64,000 nt of DNA from Metasolibacillus fluoroglycofenilyticus (GCF_003049645.1 NZ_PYWK01000002.1:290915-354914); one strand, 5' to 3'; positions 55,271 through 64,000 are shown, counted from the first letter of the stretch. Notes: generated by a model from the sequence alone, not told the origin. Program-made: numbers and translations.

Positions 55271-55289
55271 TTATACCTCTTCTTTTCTC

Positions 55290-56714
55290 CTATTTCGCAT
55301 AAGTGATTTTAAAGTCATCACGCCCATTGCGTTTCACTGCATATAATTCTTCATCTGCTGTTTTTAAAAGCTCAGTGAAATTTCCAACCTTTGTAGCATT
55401 TATTATATAAGCACCTATACTTATGCTAATTTGCAAACGCTCGTCTTTCATTAAAATAGATTGTGTCTTAAAAAACGAATAGAGCGTCTTAATAATTTCT
55501 TCAAATTGCTGCACATTTTCGGTGCGCACACAAGCGATAAATTCATCACCACCATAACGTGCAAAAATAGCATCGTATTGTGCAAACAGCTGCGCTGCAC
55601 TTGTTGCAACGAATTTTATAATTTCATCACCTATTAAATGACCATACTGATCATTTACTTGCTTAAAATAATCGATATCAAAAATAATACAGCCAACATA
55701 ATGCTTATGGTAGGCAGCGTCTAAAAGATGCTTAGGAGCTTGATGCTCCATATAACCCCGATTGTAAATTTTCGTTAATGGGTCAATAAATGATGCCATT
55801 TTATATTTACGCTTCTTTTCATCTAATTGAAATTTCAATAATGCACGATTATAGGCCTCTTGCTCGTGCTTTTCTAGCAATTCAATATATTCCTCTTGGG
55901 CGCTAACAAGCTTCTCCGTTTTATTACTCTTTTTATAATAATCGATAAGGGCTCGTTGCACCACTTTTACCATATAAAGATCGCCTTGCCTAATAAAGAT
56001 TTGCTTCGCTTTTTCAGCAGCTTCAATTGCTCGCTCCATACACCCTTTGGAAAATTCAAGTGCCATTTCCGCATTATACAATAATGCTTTATTGCGATCA
56101 TCACGGTCCTGCCCATATACATTTTGGATTTCCAGCATTTCCTTATATAGCTCTTTGGCAGCTTCTACATCTCCAACATAAGCAAAGGCAATTATTGAAT
56201 TTCCTATAATTGGCAATAAGTCAATTTTCTCATAATCAAAGTATGATAATTTCTCAAGTGCCTTCACAGCATACTCCTTTGCCTGCTCATAATCCTTTAA
56301 ATCATAGTAAAGATTAGATAAATTTGAGTATGTGTGGCAAAGTTGCCGATGCTTCTCTTGCTCGCGGGCGAGCACTTCTGCCTTGAACATCGCTTCTTTC
56401 GCCATTTCTGTATGATTTAACACTGTGTATAAAATACCCGCTAGTCCGTAGTACAAGCTATAATGCTCGTTCGATGGATGGTTGCTACAAATTTGCTCTA
56501 CTTGAAAGAGCGCAGCGAAAGCTTCTTCATAGTTGCCTGTATATACATAGGCAACGATCCTATTTTTCAATATATCGAGTATGTCATCAACTTCATTTAA
56601 TTTGAATAATGTATTTGCAATTTCATCACTCGCTATAATTATTTCTTCATAGCGCTCTTCCACACGTAGGTGTCTAATTGTTCCCGCAAGCTCTTTTAGT
56701 GTACCTTTATTCAT
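55290..56714 (-). CDS. TPR-GGDEF diguanylate cyclase
   Basis: 474 residues. TPR-like helical repeats about 5-290 (CHTYSNLSNLYYDLKDYEQA and similar), a short coiled coil, then a GGDEF domain about 305-470 with FDIDYFKQVNDQYGHLIGDE and the intact RYGGDEF, so it should make c-di-GMP. No membrane helix: cytosolic. Start at 56714 with GGGAGG 7 bases upstream. Stops 19 bases before the hydrolase gene, so co-transcribed. Confidence 0.87.
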   Translation of the reverse strand: MNKGTLKELAGTIRHLRVEERYEEIIIASDEIANTLFKLNEVDDILDILKNRIVAYVYTGNYEEAFAALFQVEQICSNHPSNEHYSLYYGLAGILYTVLNHTEMAKEAMFKAEVLAREQEKHRQLCHTYSNLSNLYYDLKDYEQAKEYAVKALEKLSYFDYEKIDLLPIIGNSIIAFAYVGDVEAAKELYKEMLEIQNVYGQDRDDRNKALLYNAEMALEFSKGCMERAIEAAEKAKQIFIRQGDLYMVKVVQRALIDYYKKSNKTEKLVSAQEEYIELLEKHEQEAYNRALLKFQLDEKKRKYKMASFIDPLTKIYNRGYMEHQAPKHLLDAAYHKHYVGCIIFDIDYFKQVNDQYGHLIGDEIIKFVATSAAQLFAQYDAIFARYGGDEFIACVRTENVQQFEEIIKTLYSFFKTQSILMKDERLQISISIGAYIINATKVGNFTELLKTADEELYAVKRNGRDDFKITYAK

Positions 56715-56833
56715 CAGTGCACCTCCCAGAATATCCCCCAAAAAGCAGGGGAGTTATATAATGCTATAGTCGCAGTTAATATAAATAATAAAACAGGAAA
56801 TAACATATAATAAATATGCTACTCCCTGCTATT

Positions 56834-58345
56834 TTACCTAATTTTTACGTATAAATCATTTAAAATTTCAATTTTTTTCTTAATTGATTCTTCAAAAGTC
56901 ATGATATACGCTGCCGGGTCTTTAGGATTGTGGAATTGTGTTATTTTCCCTGTTTCAGGATGTACAAATTTTGATGAAGCACCACAGCCGATTCCTAAAA
57001 TTGTCTGCACTTCCTCCATAATTACGATATTGTAAATAGACTCCTCGCCCGGTTTACAATAACCGACATTTTCTAAATTACCTAAAATATTTTTTTGTCG
57101 ATATAAATAATATGGGACATAACCATTTTCTTTTGTCCAGTCCGTTGCCATTTGCATCATCTGACTCACTGTATTACGGTCTGCTACACGGTACTTGTCT
57201 TTATTGCGTGTCATTTCTGATGCGCGCTTAAAGCTTAACGTATGGACTGTAAGAGATTCAGGCAACATCTTCGCTGATTCATTTAAAGAATGCTCGAATT
57301 CAGTAACACCTTCGTTCGGCAACCCGATAATTAAGTCCATATTAATATTATTCATCCCATGCTCGCGTGATAGCCAAAACTTATCAATCGTTTCTTGCAC
57401 TGTATGATGACGGCCAATCGCTTTTAAAGTTTCTTGCGTATAGGACTGTGGATTGACAGAAATACGGTCGATTCCCCATTTTTTAAGCACTTCTAGTTTT
57501 TCCGGAGTAATTGTATCAGGACGCCCAGCCTCTACTGTAATTTCGCGAATCGTTTGTGGGTTTGGGAACGATTCAAACATCGTTTTATAAAGTGCGTCCA
57601 TTTCATCCGCTTCAATTGAAGTAGGTGTTCCACCGCCCCAATAAATCGATGTTATACGCATATTCTTTTCCGTCAACCATTTACCCATTTCACGCAATTC
57701 AATATGCAAGCCGTCAATAAATTTATCCACGCGCCCTTGCTTGCGGTTGCTTTGAATGGCATATGCGGGAAATGTGCAATAAGCACACATCGTCGGACAA
57801 AATGGCACGCCAATATAAATTGAAATTTCCTGCCCTAGCTCATCTAAATCAGGAATAATTTGTAGCTGTCTCGCTACGATTTCCTTCATTAAAGAAATTT
57901 TAGCATCCGATAGACGATAATCCTTTTTTAGCACCGCAAAAATTTCTTCCTCATGCATGCCCGCTTTACGATACTTATGATACAGCTTTGTTGGACGAAC
58001 TCCTGTTAAAATACCCCATTGCTGCGTCATACCTGTGTATTGTTCAAGCACATCTAGCATTACATGTGATAACGCACGCTTTATACGAATATTTTGCTCC
58101 TTTTCCGTTCCTTCCGTTGTATAACGAATGGCATAATCACTTGTATAGTTCTTTCCATCAACTGTAAGCTGTGCTGCTGTATGAATTGTAAAATCAGCCT
58201 CGACGCGATGCTGAAAGACAATTTCCATGTCCGCACCATCTTGTGTAAATTGTATAACAGAATCCTCATAAAAAAGATTAGCAATATGATTTAATACTCG
58301 ATTCCAATCTTCTTTAAATTGTTCATTTATTTTTATCGTTTTCAT
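56834..58345 (-). CDS. hemZ: HemZ-type radical SAM coproporphyrinogen oxidase
   Basis: 503 residues. N-terminal domain 1-160; radical SAM core with the cluster motif PFCPTMCAYCTFPAY (CxxxCxxC, near 178); YWGGGTPTS near 235; and ITVEAGRPDTIT near 265. HemN/HemZ family; HemZ is thought to act in anaerobic haem synthesis, although the true substrate in this pathway is not settled. In B. subtilis hemZ lies in the same yha region. Not adjacent to hemEHY here. Confidence 0.9.
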   Translation of the reverse strand: MKTIKINEQFKEDWNRVLNHIANLFYEDSVIQFTQDGADMEIVFQHRVEADFTIHTAAQLTVDGKNYTSDYAIRYTTEGTEKEQNIRIKRALSHVMLDVLEQYTGMTQQWGILTGVRPTKLYHKYRKAGMHEEEIFAVLKKDYRLSDAKISLMKEIVARQLQIIPDLDELGQEISIYIGVPFCPTMCAYCTFPAYAIQSNRKQGRVDKFIDGLHIELREMGKWLTEKNMRITSIYWGGGTPTSIEADEMDALYKTMFESFPNPQTIREITVEAGRPDTITPEKLEVLKKWGIDRISVNPQSYTQETLKAIGRHHTVQETIDKFWLSREHGMNNINMDLIIGLPNEGVTEFEHSLNESAKMLPESLTVHTLSFKRASEMTRNKDKYRVADRNTVSQMMQMATDWTKENGYVPYYLYRQKNILGNLENVGYCKPGEESIYNIVIMEEVQTILGIGCGASSKFVHPETGKITQFHNPKDPAAYIMTFEESIKKKIEILNDLYVKIR

Positions 58346-58595
58346 TGTTTTTTCTCTACCTCATTATAAATTGGTGTATAGGGGGCCTCTGAAAAGCGTG
58401 CAAAGCATTACTTTTCAGATACTCTGTTTGTTTTATTTTAAAAGGCTTTAAACAGGGAATCTAACACTTTTTTCTATAAATAAAAATCATCTTGTCTTTT
58501 TTAAAAGTCTCATTCAACTGTTATAAGCATTAAGGCATGCTTTCTACGACGCACCGCCCAAATTAACATACAACCATTATTGTACCAAAAAACAA

Positions 58596-58638
58596 GGTTG
58601 CCTGAAAAGCGTGCGAACGCACTGCTTTTCAGGCAACC
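58596..58638 (-). terminator. terminator after yheA
   Basis: GGTTGCCTGAAAAGC and exact complement with inner GTGC-GAAC-GCAC, 10 bases after the stop. A weaker related hairpin (CTGAAAAG/CTTTTCAG) is at about 58389-58417; the remaining bases between yheA and hemZ show nothing more. Confidence 0.82.
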
Positions 58639-58648
58639 TCGTTTATTT

Positions 58649-58993
58649 TTATAGCCCATCATAAAGCGTTTGAACTGGTTTTGTTAAAATACGGTTCACT
58701 TCTTCGATTACACGACTTAAACCCATTTCGGCTTCAAGCATTGCAAGAATTTTTATATTTTGCTGAGCAAGCTGTGCTGCCTTTTGTGCATAAGCAAGCT
58801 CATCCTCTAGTAGCTCTTCCCCAGACATTTGCTTTTGCTGTAGCTTCATTTGAATATCGCGGAAATTTGTAAATAAGTTTTTCGCTTCATCATCGTTACG
58901 CACAGCTTCAACAGTTTCTTGCAATAACTTAAATTCATCTGTTTTGCGAAATGTCGCTTCTAATCTGTTAATATCCTCATAAATGTTAATCAT
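58649..58993 (-). CDS. yheA: YlbF/YmcA family protein YheA
   Basis: 114 residues, all helical (coiled-coil likely): INRLEATFRKTDEFKLLQET, NDDEAKNLFTNFRDIQMKLQ. UPF0342/YheA group, related to YlbF and YmcA which tune RNase Y, but YheA's own role is unknown. 18 bases downstream of yheB, as in B. subtilis. Confidence 0.9.
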   Translation of the reverse strand: MINIYEDINRLEATFRKTDEFKLLQETVEAVRNDDEAKNLFTNFRDIQMKLQQKQMSGEELLEDELAYAQKAAQLAQQNIKILAMLEAEMGLSRVIEEVNRILTKPVQTLYDGL

Positions 58994-59011
58994 CGTATTC
59001 CTACTTTCCTT

Positions 59012-60157
59012 TTAATTTGTCATAAAGACAATAATCGCTTGCACAATACCAACGATACCACCAATAATGCCACCTAGCCATGTAATCATACGCAGTTCGC
59101 GGCTAATTATGCCTAACACAAGCTCTTCAAGCTTAGCAATCGGGAATGAGTCCACTTGTTGACGCACAACTTCCGCTAAGTTTAGACGTTTTAATACATC
59201 TTCAATTTTACCTTCTGCTGCTTGGAATGCTTTATCCATCACTTTTGGTAACAGCTCGTCATTTGTCCAGTTTTGCCCCTGTGGCCAATAATCATTAATT
59301 GTTTTGTCTAGACGCGTTTCAATGGCAAGCTGCTCTTTCGCATATGCTTGAATGCTCTGTTCAATCGTATCAAAGTTTATATCTTTCATAAAGTCCATTG
59401 CAGGACGTTGTTTAATTTTTTCCCATTCTGTTGAAAAAATGCGATATAAAAGAGCGCTTGTACCTGGCGCTTGTAAAAAGCGGATTAGTTCGCGCTGTAC
59501 CTTTTCAACGAGCGACATAGAATCACCCATAAACATTGAAATCATGCCACCAAAGGAACCTTTTGAATTTAAAAAGTCATCTAATAAATTTTTAATCGTT
59601 TTTGCGCCCTCAGGCGATTGGAAGTAAGCCACTCCCTTATCCAAAATTTGCTCGACAGCATCGCCAATTTTTTTATCTAGTACAGGCTCTAAATCCTCAG
59701 GCATTAACTGCTGAATTGTTTTTGTTGCCAGCACATTTTTTACGGATATAAATTGATTGGCAATGACTGCATCAACTTTTTGCTCTAATAGAGCCGGAGT
59801 ATGCTGCAAATTCGCAAGCTTTAACCAGTCATTAATCGTTCTGTCCTGTGTGAATACCTCTGCTGCTACTTTTTGACGAGCAAACTCAAGTACATTATCC
59901 CGCACATCTTGCGATAAAAATTTCTTTTTAATCGTATCTGGTGTTAATAAATAATCAGCTACCGTTTTCCCTAACTGAATTGCTAGCACATCACGTCTTT
60001 TCGGAATAAGTCCCGGCGTTAACGGCAGGCGCCAGTGCATAAAATAAATCGGCTTATACGGACGAAACAGCATTTTAATCGCCATATAATTTGTCGCCGC
60101 TCCAACAATTGCTCCAACACCCGCAAGTAAAATTAATAGTCCAAATAAACTATCCAT
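59012..60157 (-). CDS. yheB: DUF445 membrane protein YheB
   Basis: 381 residues (UPF0754). One helix at each end (about 5-25 and 360-380) and a long helical middle part. N-terminal GAIVGAATNYMAIKMLFRPYKP and PGLIPKRRDVLAIQLGKTV are family hallmarks. Function unknown. First gene of yheB-yheA; divergent from yheE. Confidence 0.9.
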   Translation of the reverse strand: MDSLFGLLILLAGVGAIVGAATNYMAIKMLFRPYKPIYFMHWRLPLTPGLIPKRRDVLAIQLGKTVADYLLTPDTIKKKFLSQDVRDNVLEFARQKVAAEVFTQDRTINDWLKLANLQHTPALLEQKVDAVIANQFISVKNVLATKTIQQLMPEDLEPVLDKKIGDAVEQILDKGVAYFQSPEGAKTIKNLLDDFLNSKGSFGGMISMFMGDSMSLVEKVQRELIRFLQAPGTSALLYRIFSTEWEKIKQRPAMDFMKDINFDTIEQSIQAYAKEQLAIETRLDKTINDYWPQGQNWTNDELLPKVMDKAFQAAEGKIEDVLKRLNLAEVVRQQVDSFPIAKLEELVLGIISRELRMITWLGGIIGGIVGIVQAIIVFMTN

Positions 60158-60280
60158 TGTATCCTCTCGTTTCTATATCAATTACGCTCATATTGTATAA
60201 CAGAAATGCCATATTACAAAACAATCGCTATTGCATAAGCTTTCACTTATTTAGTACGATAAATAGGAAGGAGTGGTTTC

Positions 60281-60490
60281 ATGATTCAACATTTTAATTT
60301 TAAGCCCTTATTTGAAAACAAGCAGCTACCCGGCTGGTTGATTAGTTTTTTTTATAAACAGCAGCGCTATCAAGCAGAGTATCATAAAGATGGTAGCATT
60401 CGCTTTATCGGCGCAAAACCAACCGAGGAGGATTTGGTGATTGTTGAGAAGATGATACATGAGCTGATGTTATTTCATGTGTACGACTAA
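60281..60490 (+). CDS. yheE: YheE family small protein (DUF5342)
   Basis: 69 residues: HFNFKPLFENKQLPGWLISFFYKQQRY and EYHKDGSIRFIG fit the YheE family beside yheB in B. subtilis. Unknown function. GGAAGGAG 8 bases upstream of the ATG. Confidence 0.82.
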   Translation: MIQHFNFKPLFENKQLPGWLISFFYKQQRYQAEYHKDGSIRFIGAKPTEEDLVIVEKMIHELMLFHVYD

Positions 60491-60492
60491 AG

Positions 60493-60533
60493 GTGCCTGG
60501 CACGCAAACAATTCTGACAATTCACTACAATTT
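60493..60533. repeat. 41-bp repeat with GTGCCTGGCAC palindrome, copy A
   Basis: Identical over 41 bases to 62072-62112. Starts GTGCCTGGCAC, then GCAAACAATTCTGACAATTC and a short AT tail. Here it sits right after yheE; a terminator-like stem GGTACTAACAAA/TTTGTTAGTGCC follows at about 60537-60562. Confidence 0.8.
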
Positions 60534-60643
60534 AGGGTACTAACAAAATTTGTTAGTGCCTTATTTTCATTGCTATCCCCCTTCTCATAACAGTGACGAT
60601 TGTGCATATACTAGACTAGCATCGTGCTAGTAGGGGGGACGCT

Positions 60644-61387
60644 TTGGAAATTATTCAAGGAATTTTATCTATATATATGCAATTTTTCGACTGGAATATG
60701 TGGAAGGACGTTTTAACGGACCCTGTATCATGGGGATTAATATCTACACTCATTATTATTGAAGGTTTACTCTCAGCAGATAATGCGCTTGTCTTGGCGG
60801 TGTTAGTGAAGCATTTGCCGAACAAGCAACGGAAGCGAGCATTGATGTATGGGATGATGGGTGCTTATTTTTTTCGATTTTTATTTATAGGCATTGGCGT
60901 TTATTTAGTGGAATTTTGGTTTATCAAATTGCTAGGTGCCTTGTATTTGGGGTGGCTGTGTGTTGCTCATTTCGCTCAAATAGGGCAAGAAGACAGTGTC
61001 AAAGAGGTTAAAAAATCAGGGTTATTAGTTCGCATTTTCGGAAGCTTTTGGGCGACTGTCATTATGATAGAGTTAATGGATATCGCTTTTTCACTTGATG
61101 CCATATTTGCTGCGTTTGCAATATCCAGTGAAGTTTGGATATTAATGATTGGAGGAATGTTAGGCATTTTAATGATGAGAACAATTGCGGGTTTATTTTT
61201 AACCGTCATTGAAAAAATACCTGAATTAGAAGAAGCAGCCTTTCTCATTATTGGCATCGTTGCACTAAAAATGCTCGTTAGTATAATTGGCATACATGTT
61301 CCACACCATATGTTTTTCCTTGTTTTAATCATTGTCTTTATCATTACTTTCGTAATTCATTTTAAAAAGAAGCTTAGGGTGGCTTAA
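60644..61387 (+). CDS. TerC family membrane protein
   Basis: 247 residues with seven membrane helices. TerC hallmarks: EGLLSADNALVLAVLV near 40 and ELMDIAFSLDAIFAAFA near 143 with the conserved acidic residues of the metal path. Bacillus TerC proteins (MeeF/MeeY) export Mn2+ and help load secreted metalloproteins. TTG start with GGGGGG upstream. No yybP-ykoY riboswitch was seen in the leader. Confidence 0.88.
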   Translation: MEIIQGILSIYMQFFDWNMWKDVLTDPVSWGLISTLIIIEGLLSADNALVLAVLVKHLPNKQRKRALMYGMMGAYFFRFLFIGIGVYLVEFWFIKLLGALYLGWLCVAHFAQIGQEDSVKEVKKSGLLVRIFGSFWATVIMIELMDIAFSLDAIFAAFAISSEVWILMIGGMLGILMMRTIAGLFLTVIEKIPELEEAAFLIIGIVALKMLVSIIGIHVPHHMFFLVLIIVFIITFVIHFKKKLRVA

Positions 61388-61502
61388 TCTTTCATTTTTA
61401 TCTTTCCTGAAATTAATCCATGTTTACACTGTGTCGAACAAAATAGCATTTTACTCATATAATATGGAGGAAAAATGGATTAGCAGTTTCGAGGAGGATT
61501 CG

Positions 61503-62063
61503 ATGCAGTGGATTACTATCATTCTTGTAGGTATAGCAGTAAATTTAGATAATTTGGGGATAAGCCTAGCATATGGAATGAAACGAATAAAAATCCCTCT
61601 AGTATCAAACGCTACAATTGCGATATTGTCCATGATTATAACATATGTAGCAGTCACAGTCGGTGTAGCATTGATTGACTATATTTCAGTATATCTAGCC
61701 AATTTGTTAGGCAGCCTTTTATTATGTGTTATTGGCGTATGGACATTGTTATCACATCGATTGATTAAAACAAATCGTGTGAAATCATTTGATAAAGATA
61801 AAAATTCCATCCTTTCTTTAAAAGAAGCGATTCCCTTAGGGTTTGTGCTCTCTGCCAATTGCTTAGCTACAGGTATCGCAATTGGTGCAAATGACATTTC
61901 GACAATATGGATGGTCATTTCCATTGGTGTTTTTTCCTTTATTACAGTAGCTATTGGTAGCCATTTTGGTATTTTATTAACCAAAACATTTATCGGACAG
62001 TACTCTACAGCTATTTCAGGCTGGTTACTTATCGCGATTGGTATTTTTGAAATCTTTGCTTAA
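61503..62063 (+). CDS. MntP/YtaF-type membrane protein (DUF204)
   Basis: 186 residues, six membrane helices. LVGIAVNLDNLGISLAYGMK near 8 and SANCLATGIAIGANDIST near 118 are the two related halves with acidic residues, as in MntP; the NLDN variant is more like sporulation protein YtaF. Metal export is possible, sporulation role equally. GAGGAGG 5 bases before the ATG at 61503. Confidence 0.82.
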   Translation: MQWITIILVGIAVNLDNLGISLAYGMKRIKIPLVSNATIAILSMIITYVAVTVGVALIDYISVYLANLLGSLLLCVIGVWTLLSHRLIKTNRVKSFDKDKNSILSLKEAIPLGFVLSANCLATGIAIGANDISTIWMVISIGVFSFITVAIGSHFGILLTKTFIGQYSTAISGWLLIAIGIFEIFA

Positions 62064-62071
62064 TTGAGTGT

Positions 62072-62112
62072 GTGCCTGGCACGCAAACAATTCTGACAAT
62101 TCACTACAATTT
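62072..62112. repeat. 41-bp repeat with GTGCCTGGCAC palindrome, copy B
   Basis: Identical to 60493-60533, also just after a stop codon (9 bases past the DUF204 gene). Confidence 0.8.
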
Positions 62113-62117
62113 TAAAA

Positions 62118-62156
62118 GCGTCCTACAAGCAGTGCCATTACTGGCTTGTAGGATGC
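62118..62156. terminator. terminator between converging genes
   Basis: GCGTCCTACAAGC and near-exact complement around AGTGCCATTACTG. Confidence 0.75.
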
Positions 62157-62190
62157 GCACCGTAATATTTCTTCGAAATTTCTACTAGCA

Positions 62191-62580
62191 TTACTCCATC
62201 GCATCTGCCTTTTTAAAATAGGCTTCTACAATCGATATCGGATTTGTATTTGTGTAATCGCCACGCTCTCTTGACGTTAAAGGTGTATAATATTTAAACG
62301 AATTTTCCTGCTCATAAAACTCTACTACATACTGAGCATTTTCTTCTTTCTCCTTTTCTTGCGGCATGATTCGTGTACCTTCCATCTTACTAATAAACTC
62401 CTCCAACAGCTGCGGATTATCTATAATACGTTTTTCTTTCGTCGGCACATCCATAATAATTATTTTATCTACATTTTCAATCCCAGACTCTGATAAGGCA
62501 TCTTCTAGTCTCGCTAATTGGTTGGCACAGCCTGTTAACAGTAAGATAAATAACAATATAAAGTGAATTTGTTTTTTCAT
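62191..62580 (-). CDS. small lipoprotein, unknown
   Basis: 129 residues: signal peptide with lipobox LLTGC (Cys18), then a mixed alpha/beta domain (IDNPQLLEEFISKMEGTR, VVEFYEQENSFKYYTP). Looks like the YhfM/DUF type of Bacillus lipoproteins but I cannot assign it. Followed upstream by 325 AT-rich bases (62581-62905) in which I see no gene or clear regulatory site. Confidence 0.65.
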   Translation of the reverse strand: MKKQIHFILLFILLLTGCANQLARLEDALSESGIENVDKIIIMDVPTKEKRIIDNPQLLEEFISKMEGTRIMPQEKEKEENAQYVVEFYEQENSFKYYTPLTSRERGDYTNTNPISIVEAYFKKADAME

Positions 62581-62905
62581 TTTATCGCCTCCTGTTAATT
62601 CCTTATTTCAACATGAGTTTACAGAACATTCAATCGTTTTAATATTTATCAATATCGAATATTTTATTGAAATATAAAATAGTTTATACGATTAATAAAT
62701 CCTAAATTGACAATATAAGTGTTTTATATTACAATAATACCCATATTTATCTCTATCAGGTAATTTAATACTATAAAAAGGAGCTATAAAAGTCAAATTA
62801 TACCCTTCATAAAATATAATTTTATGAATTTCTACTTTTATATTTTAATATATGCTTGATAGAGGATAATTATTAACAAGTTATTTTTAAATGGAGGAGT
62901 TATTA

Positions 62906-63826
62906 ATGAAAAGAATATTTACATTTCTAACAGTATTAATTTTATTATTAAGTTTATCTCCTAGTAAATCATTAGCTTATAGTTGGGCTACTTATCTCCC
63001 TAGCTCTGGACCAGCTTCCTATGTTGCTAGAACATATTCAGTAACGGGGCTATTAGCTGAAAATTGTAACGGCGTTTATGATGCACGTTTACATTTTAGC
63101 GCTGGAGCATACAGTACTAGCTCGTTTAATTTAAATAGCCACACAGTACTTGTTACATCTATTTCCAAAGGTGCTGTACGGGGTGGCATGTCTACATCTT
63201 ATAATACGGAAAGTTCTGCTACAGTAGTTTATGATAGCTCGCTTTTTGGACGACGACTTGATCAAGGTATTACCCACAATGTTAGTTGGAATCGAAATAT
63301 ACCACTAGGTTCACTAAATCGTTCTGCAGCAGTCGGTGTATCAACGATTTCTGGTCTTGATTCGTCAACATATGCTTGTGGAACAGAAGTATAGCAAACA
63401 TGGGTTGTCGGAGGCTATCAAGGCTACCAAGTAGAAAATAATTACCAGGCTTCACCTCAATATACTGAGATGGCAGAAAATTTAATTGTTAACTCTTTAA
63501 ATTTAGAATCTAGTCTACAAGAGGACTTCAAAAAATCTAATTCTAGTATTAAATTAGATAATGTATTAGTAGATCAATATTTACAAACTGAGTCTAATGA
63601 TGTGTTGTCTATCATCCAACAAAAAACACCTGTTATCTTTAATAGTTTAGATGAGCATCAATTCATAAAAAAACAATATAATGATAAAATATATGAAATA
63701 GCTTATCATCAAAATTCTGCAAATGAAGATTTAATTACAATAAAATATCAACAAGATGATATGTATATTGCTATTGTTTCTAGTTTAACTGAAGATGAAG
63801 TTTTTTCTTATCTTGTTAATAAATAG
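62906..63826 (+). pseudogene. secreted protein gene split by an in-frame TAG
   Basis: Residues 1-162 (62906-63391) have a signal peptide (KRIFTFLTVLILLLSLSPS, cut near SLAYS) and a beta-rich, Ser/Thr/Tyr-rich domain. A TAG at 63392-63394 is followed in the same frame by 143 open codons to 63826, through the WVVGGYQGYQVENNYQ stretch and a second ATG at 63470. Thus a single 306-codon gene is broken by one amber codon, context TAG-CAA-ACA. It may be dead, read through, or give two products. No family recognised. GGAGGAG 7 bases before the ATG. Confidence 0.7.
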
Positions 63827-63873
63827 TTTATTATACATGAGCATCTAGTATATTCCCCCCCTAAAAACGGTAG

Positions 63874-64000
63874 TGAACTGCTCCCCAATTGTTAGACACG
63901 TCTAACAATTGGAGGAGCAGTTTTTATATGGCTAAATATACATCAGAAGAAAAATTACAAGCAGTCCTACGCTACTTAGAAGGCAAAGAAAGTTCACATG
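63874..64000 (+). mobile_element. left end of an IS3-family element (IS150 group), partial
   Basis: Terminal repeat begins TGAACTGCTCCCCAATTG (63874) and leads into the transposase gene. A 13-bp perfect hairpin (63884-63911, CCAATTGTTAGAC and complement, two-base centre) lies between the end and the ribosome site. The other end is outside the window, so duplication of the target cannot be checked. Confidence 0.82.
63928..64000 (+). CDS. IS3-family transposase OrfA (partial)
   Basis: 24 residues visible (MAKYTSEEKLQAVLRYLEGK and on), the N-terminal helix-turn-helix of an IS150-type OrfA. GGAGGAG 9 bases upstream overlaps the base of the hairpin. OrfB and the right end are beyond the window. 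Confidence 0.85.
   Translation, partial: MAKYTSEEKLQAVLRYLEGKESSH

Noticed and set aside
60504..60643. yybP-ykoY manganese riboswitch before the TerC gene
   Set aside because: The leader is short and lacks the conserved GGGGAGTAG and its partner motifs; the MntP/YtaF-type gene also lacks it.

Overview
The window is a low-GC chromosomal segment of a Gram-positive, endospore-type Bacillales, most likely a Planococcaceae member close to Lysinibacillus or Solibacillus. I infer this from protein resemblance and from blocks of Bacillus subtilis-like gene order: hprK-lgt-ppaX-yvoF-hisZ-hisG, hemE-hemH-hemY beside hmoB and yhgD-yhgE, and hit/ecsA/ecsB, trpP, yhaH, scoC, prsA, serC, yhaM, yhzD, hemZ, yheA, yheB, yheE. 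A genus call would need 16S or marker-gene comparison.

Layout. 1-4.8 kb: start of a histidine operon (hisZ, hisG cut by the window edge) and the hprK-lgt-ppaX-yvoF cluster. 5.1-14 kb: cytochrome c lipoprotein, YitT-type membrane protein, EAL-HDOD signalling protein, a crotonase, luxS, a DedA protein, an S9 peptidase and acyl-CoA ligase lcfB with a FadR-like operator. 14.2-18.6 kb: Bce-type peptide-sensing or resistance module (response regulator, kinase, ATPase, large permease). 18.9-23.5 kb: lplJ, the tiny yhfH gene, yhgE and its TetR repressor with two matching operators. 23.6-29.9 kb: a lipoprotein/two-component operon and a YcgQ/YcgR pair. 30-34.8 kb: coproporphyrin-dependent haem synthesis genes hemE, hemH, hemY, facing the haem monooxygenase gene hmoB. 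35-45.6 kb: ecsAB, hit, trpP, yhaH, scoC, prsA, serC, yhaM, yhzD. 45.9-53.6 kb: an unrecognised membrane protein, a PaaG-like crotonase, serA behind a T-box, a cell-wall polysaccharide deacetylase and a HAD phosphatase. 53.8-60.5 kb: a GGDEF/metallo-hydrolase/DUF3006 operon, hemZ, yheA, yheB, yheE. 60.6-64 kb: TerC-type and MntP/YtaF-type membrane proteins, a lipoprotein, a secreted-protein gene split by an in-frame amber codon, and the left end of an IS3-family element.

Serine synthesis (serA under a UCC-type T-box, serC, perhaps the HAD phosphatase) and haem synthesis (hemE, hemH, hemY, hemZ, with hmoB for breakdown) are each spread over several loci in the window. Protein export and quality control (prsA, ecsAB, scoC, lgt) also cluster.

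The most distinctive content lies between genes. Four copies of a roughly 150-bp element have the end structure of non-autonomous IS200/IS605 elements (PATEs). There is also a diverged family of 100-200 bp gene-end repeats, and five hairpins just after stop codons share the same nine-base loop on different, partly compensated stems. These repeats split the usually compact hemEHY operon, sit in the serA leader, and in one case supply the hemY stop codon. No rRNA, tRNA or CRISPR array was seen.
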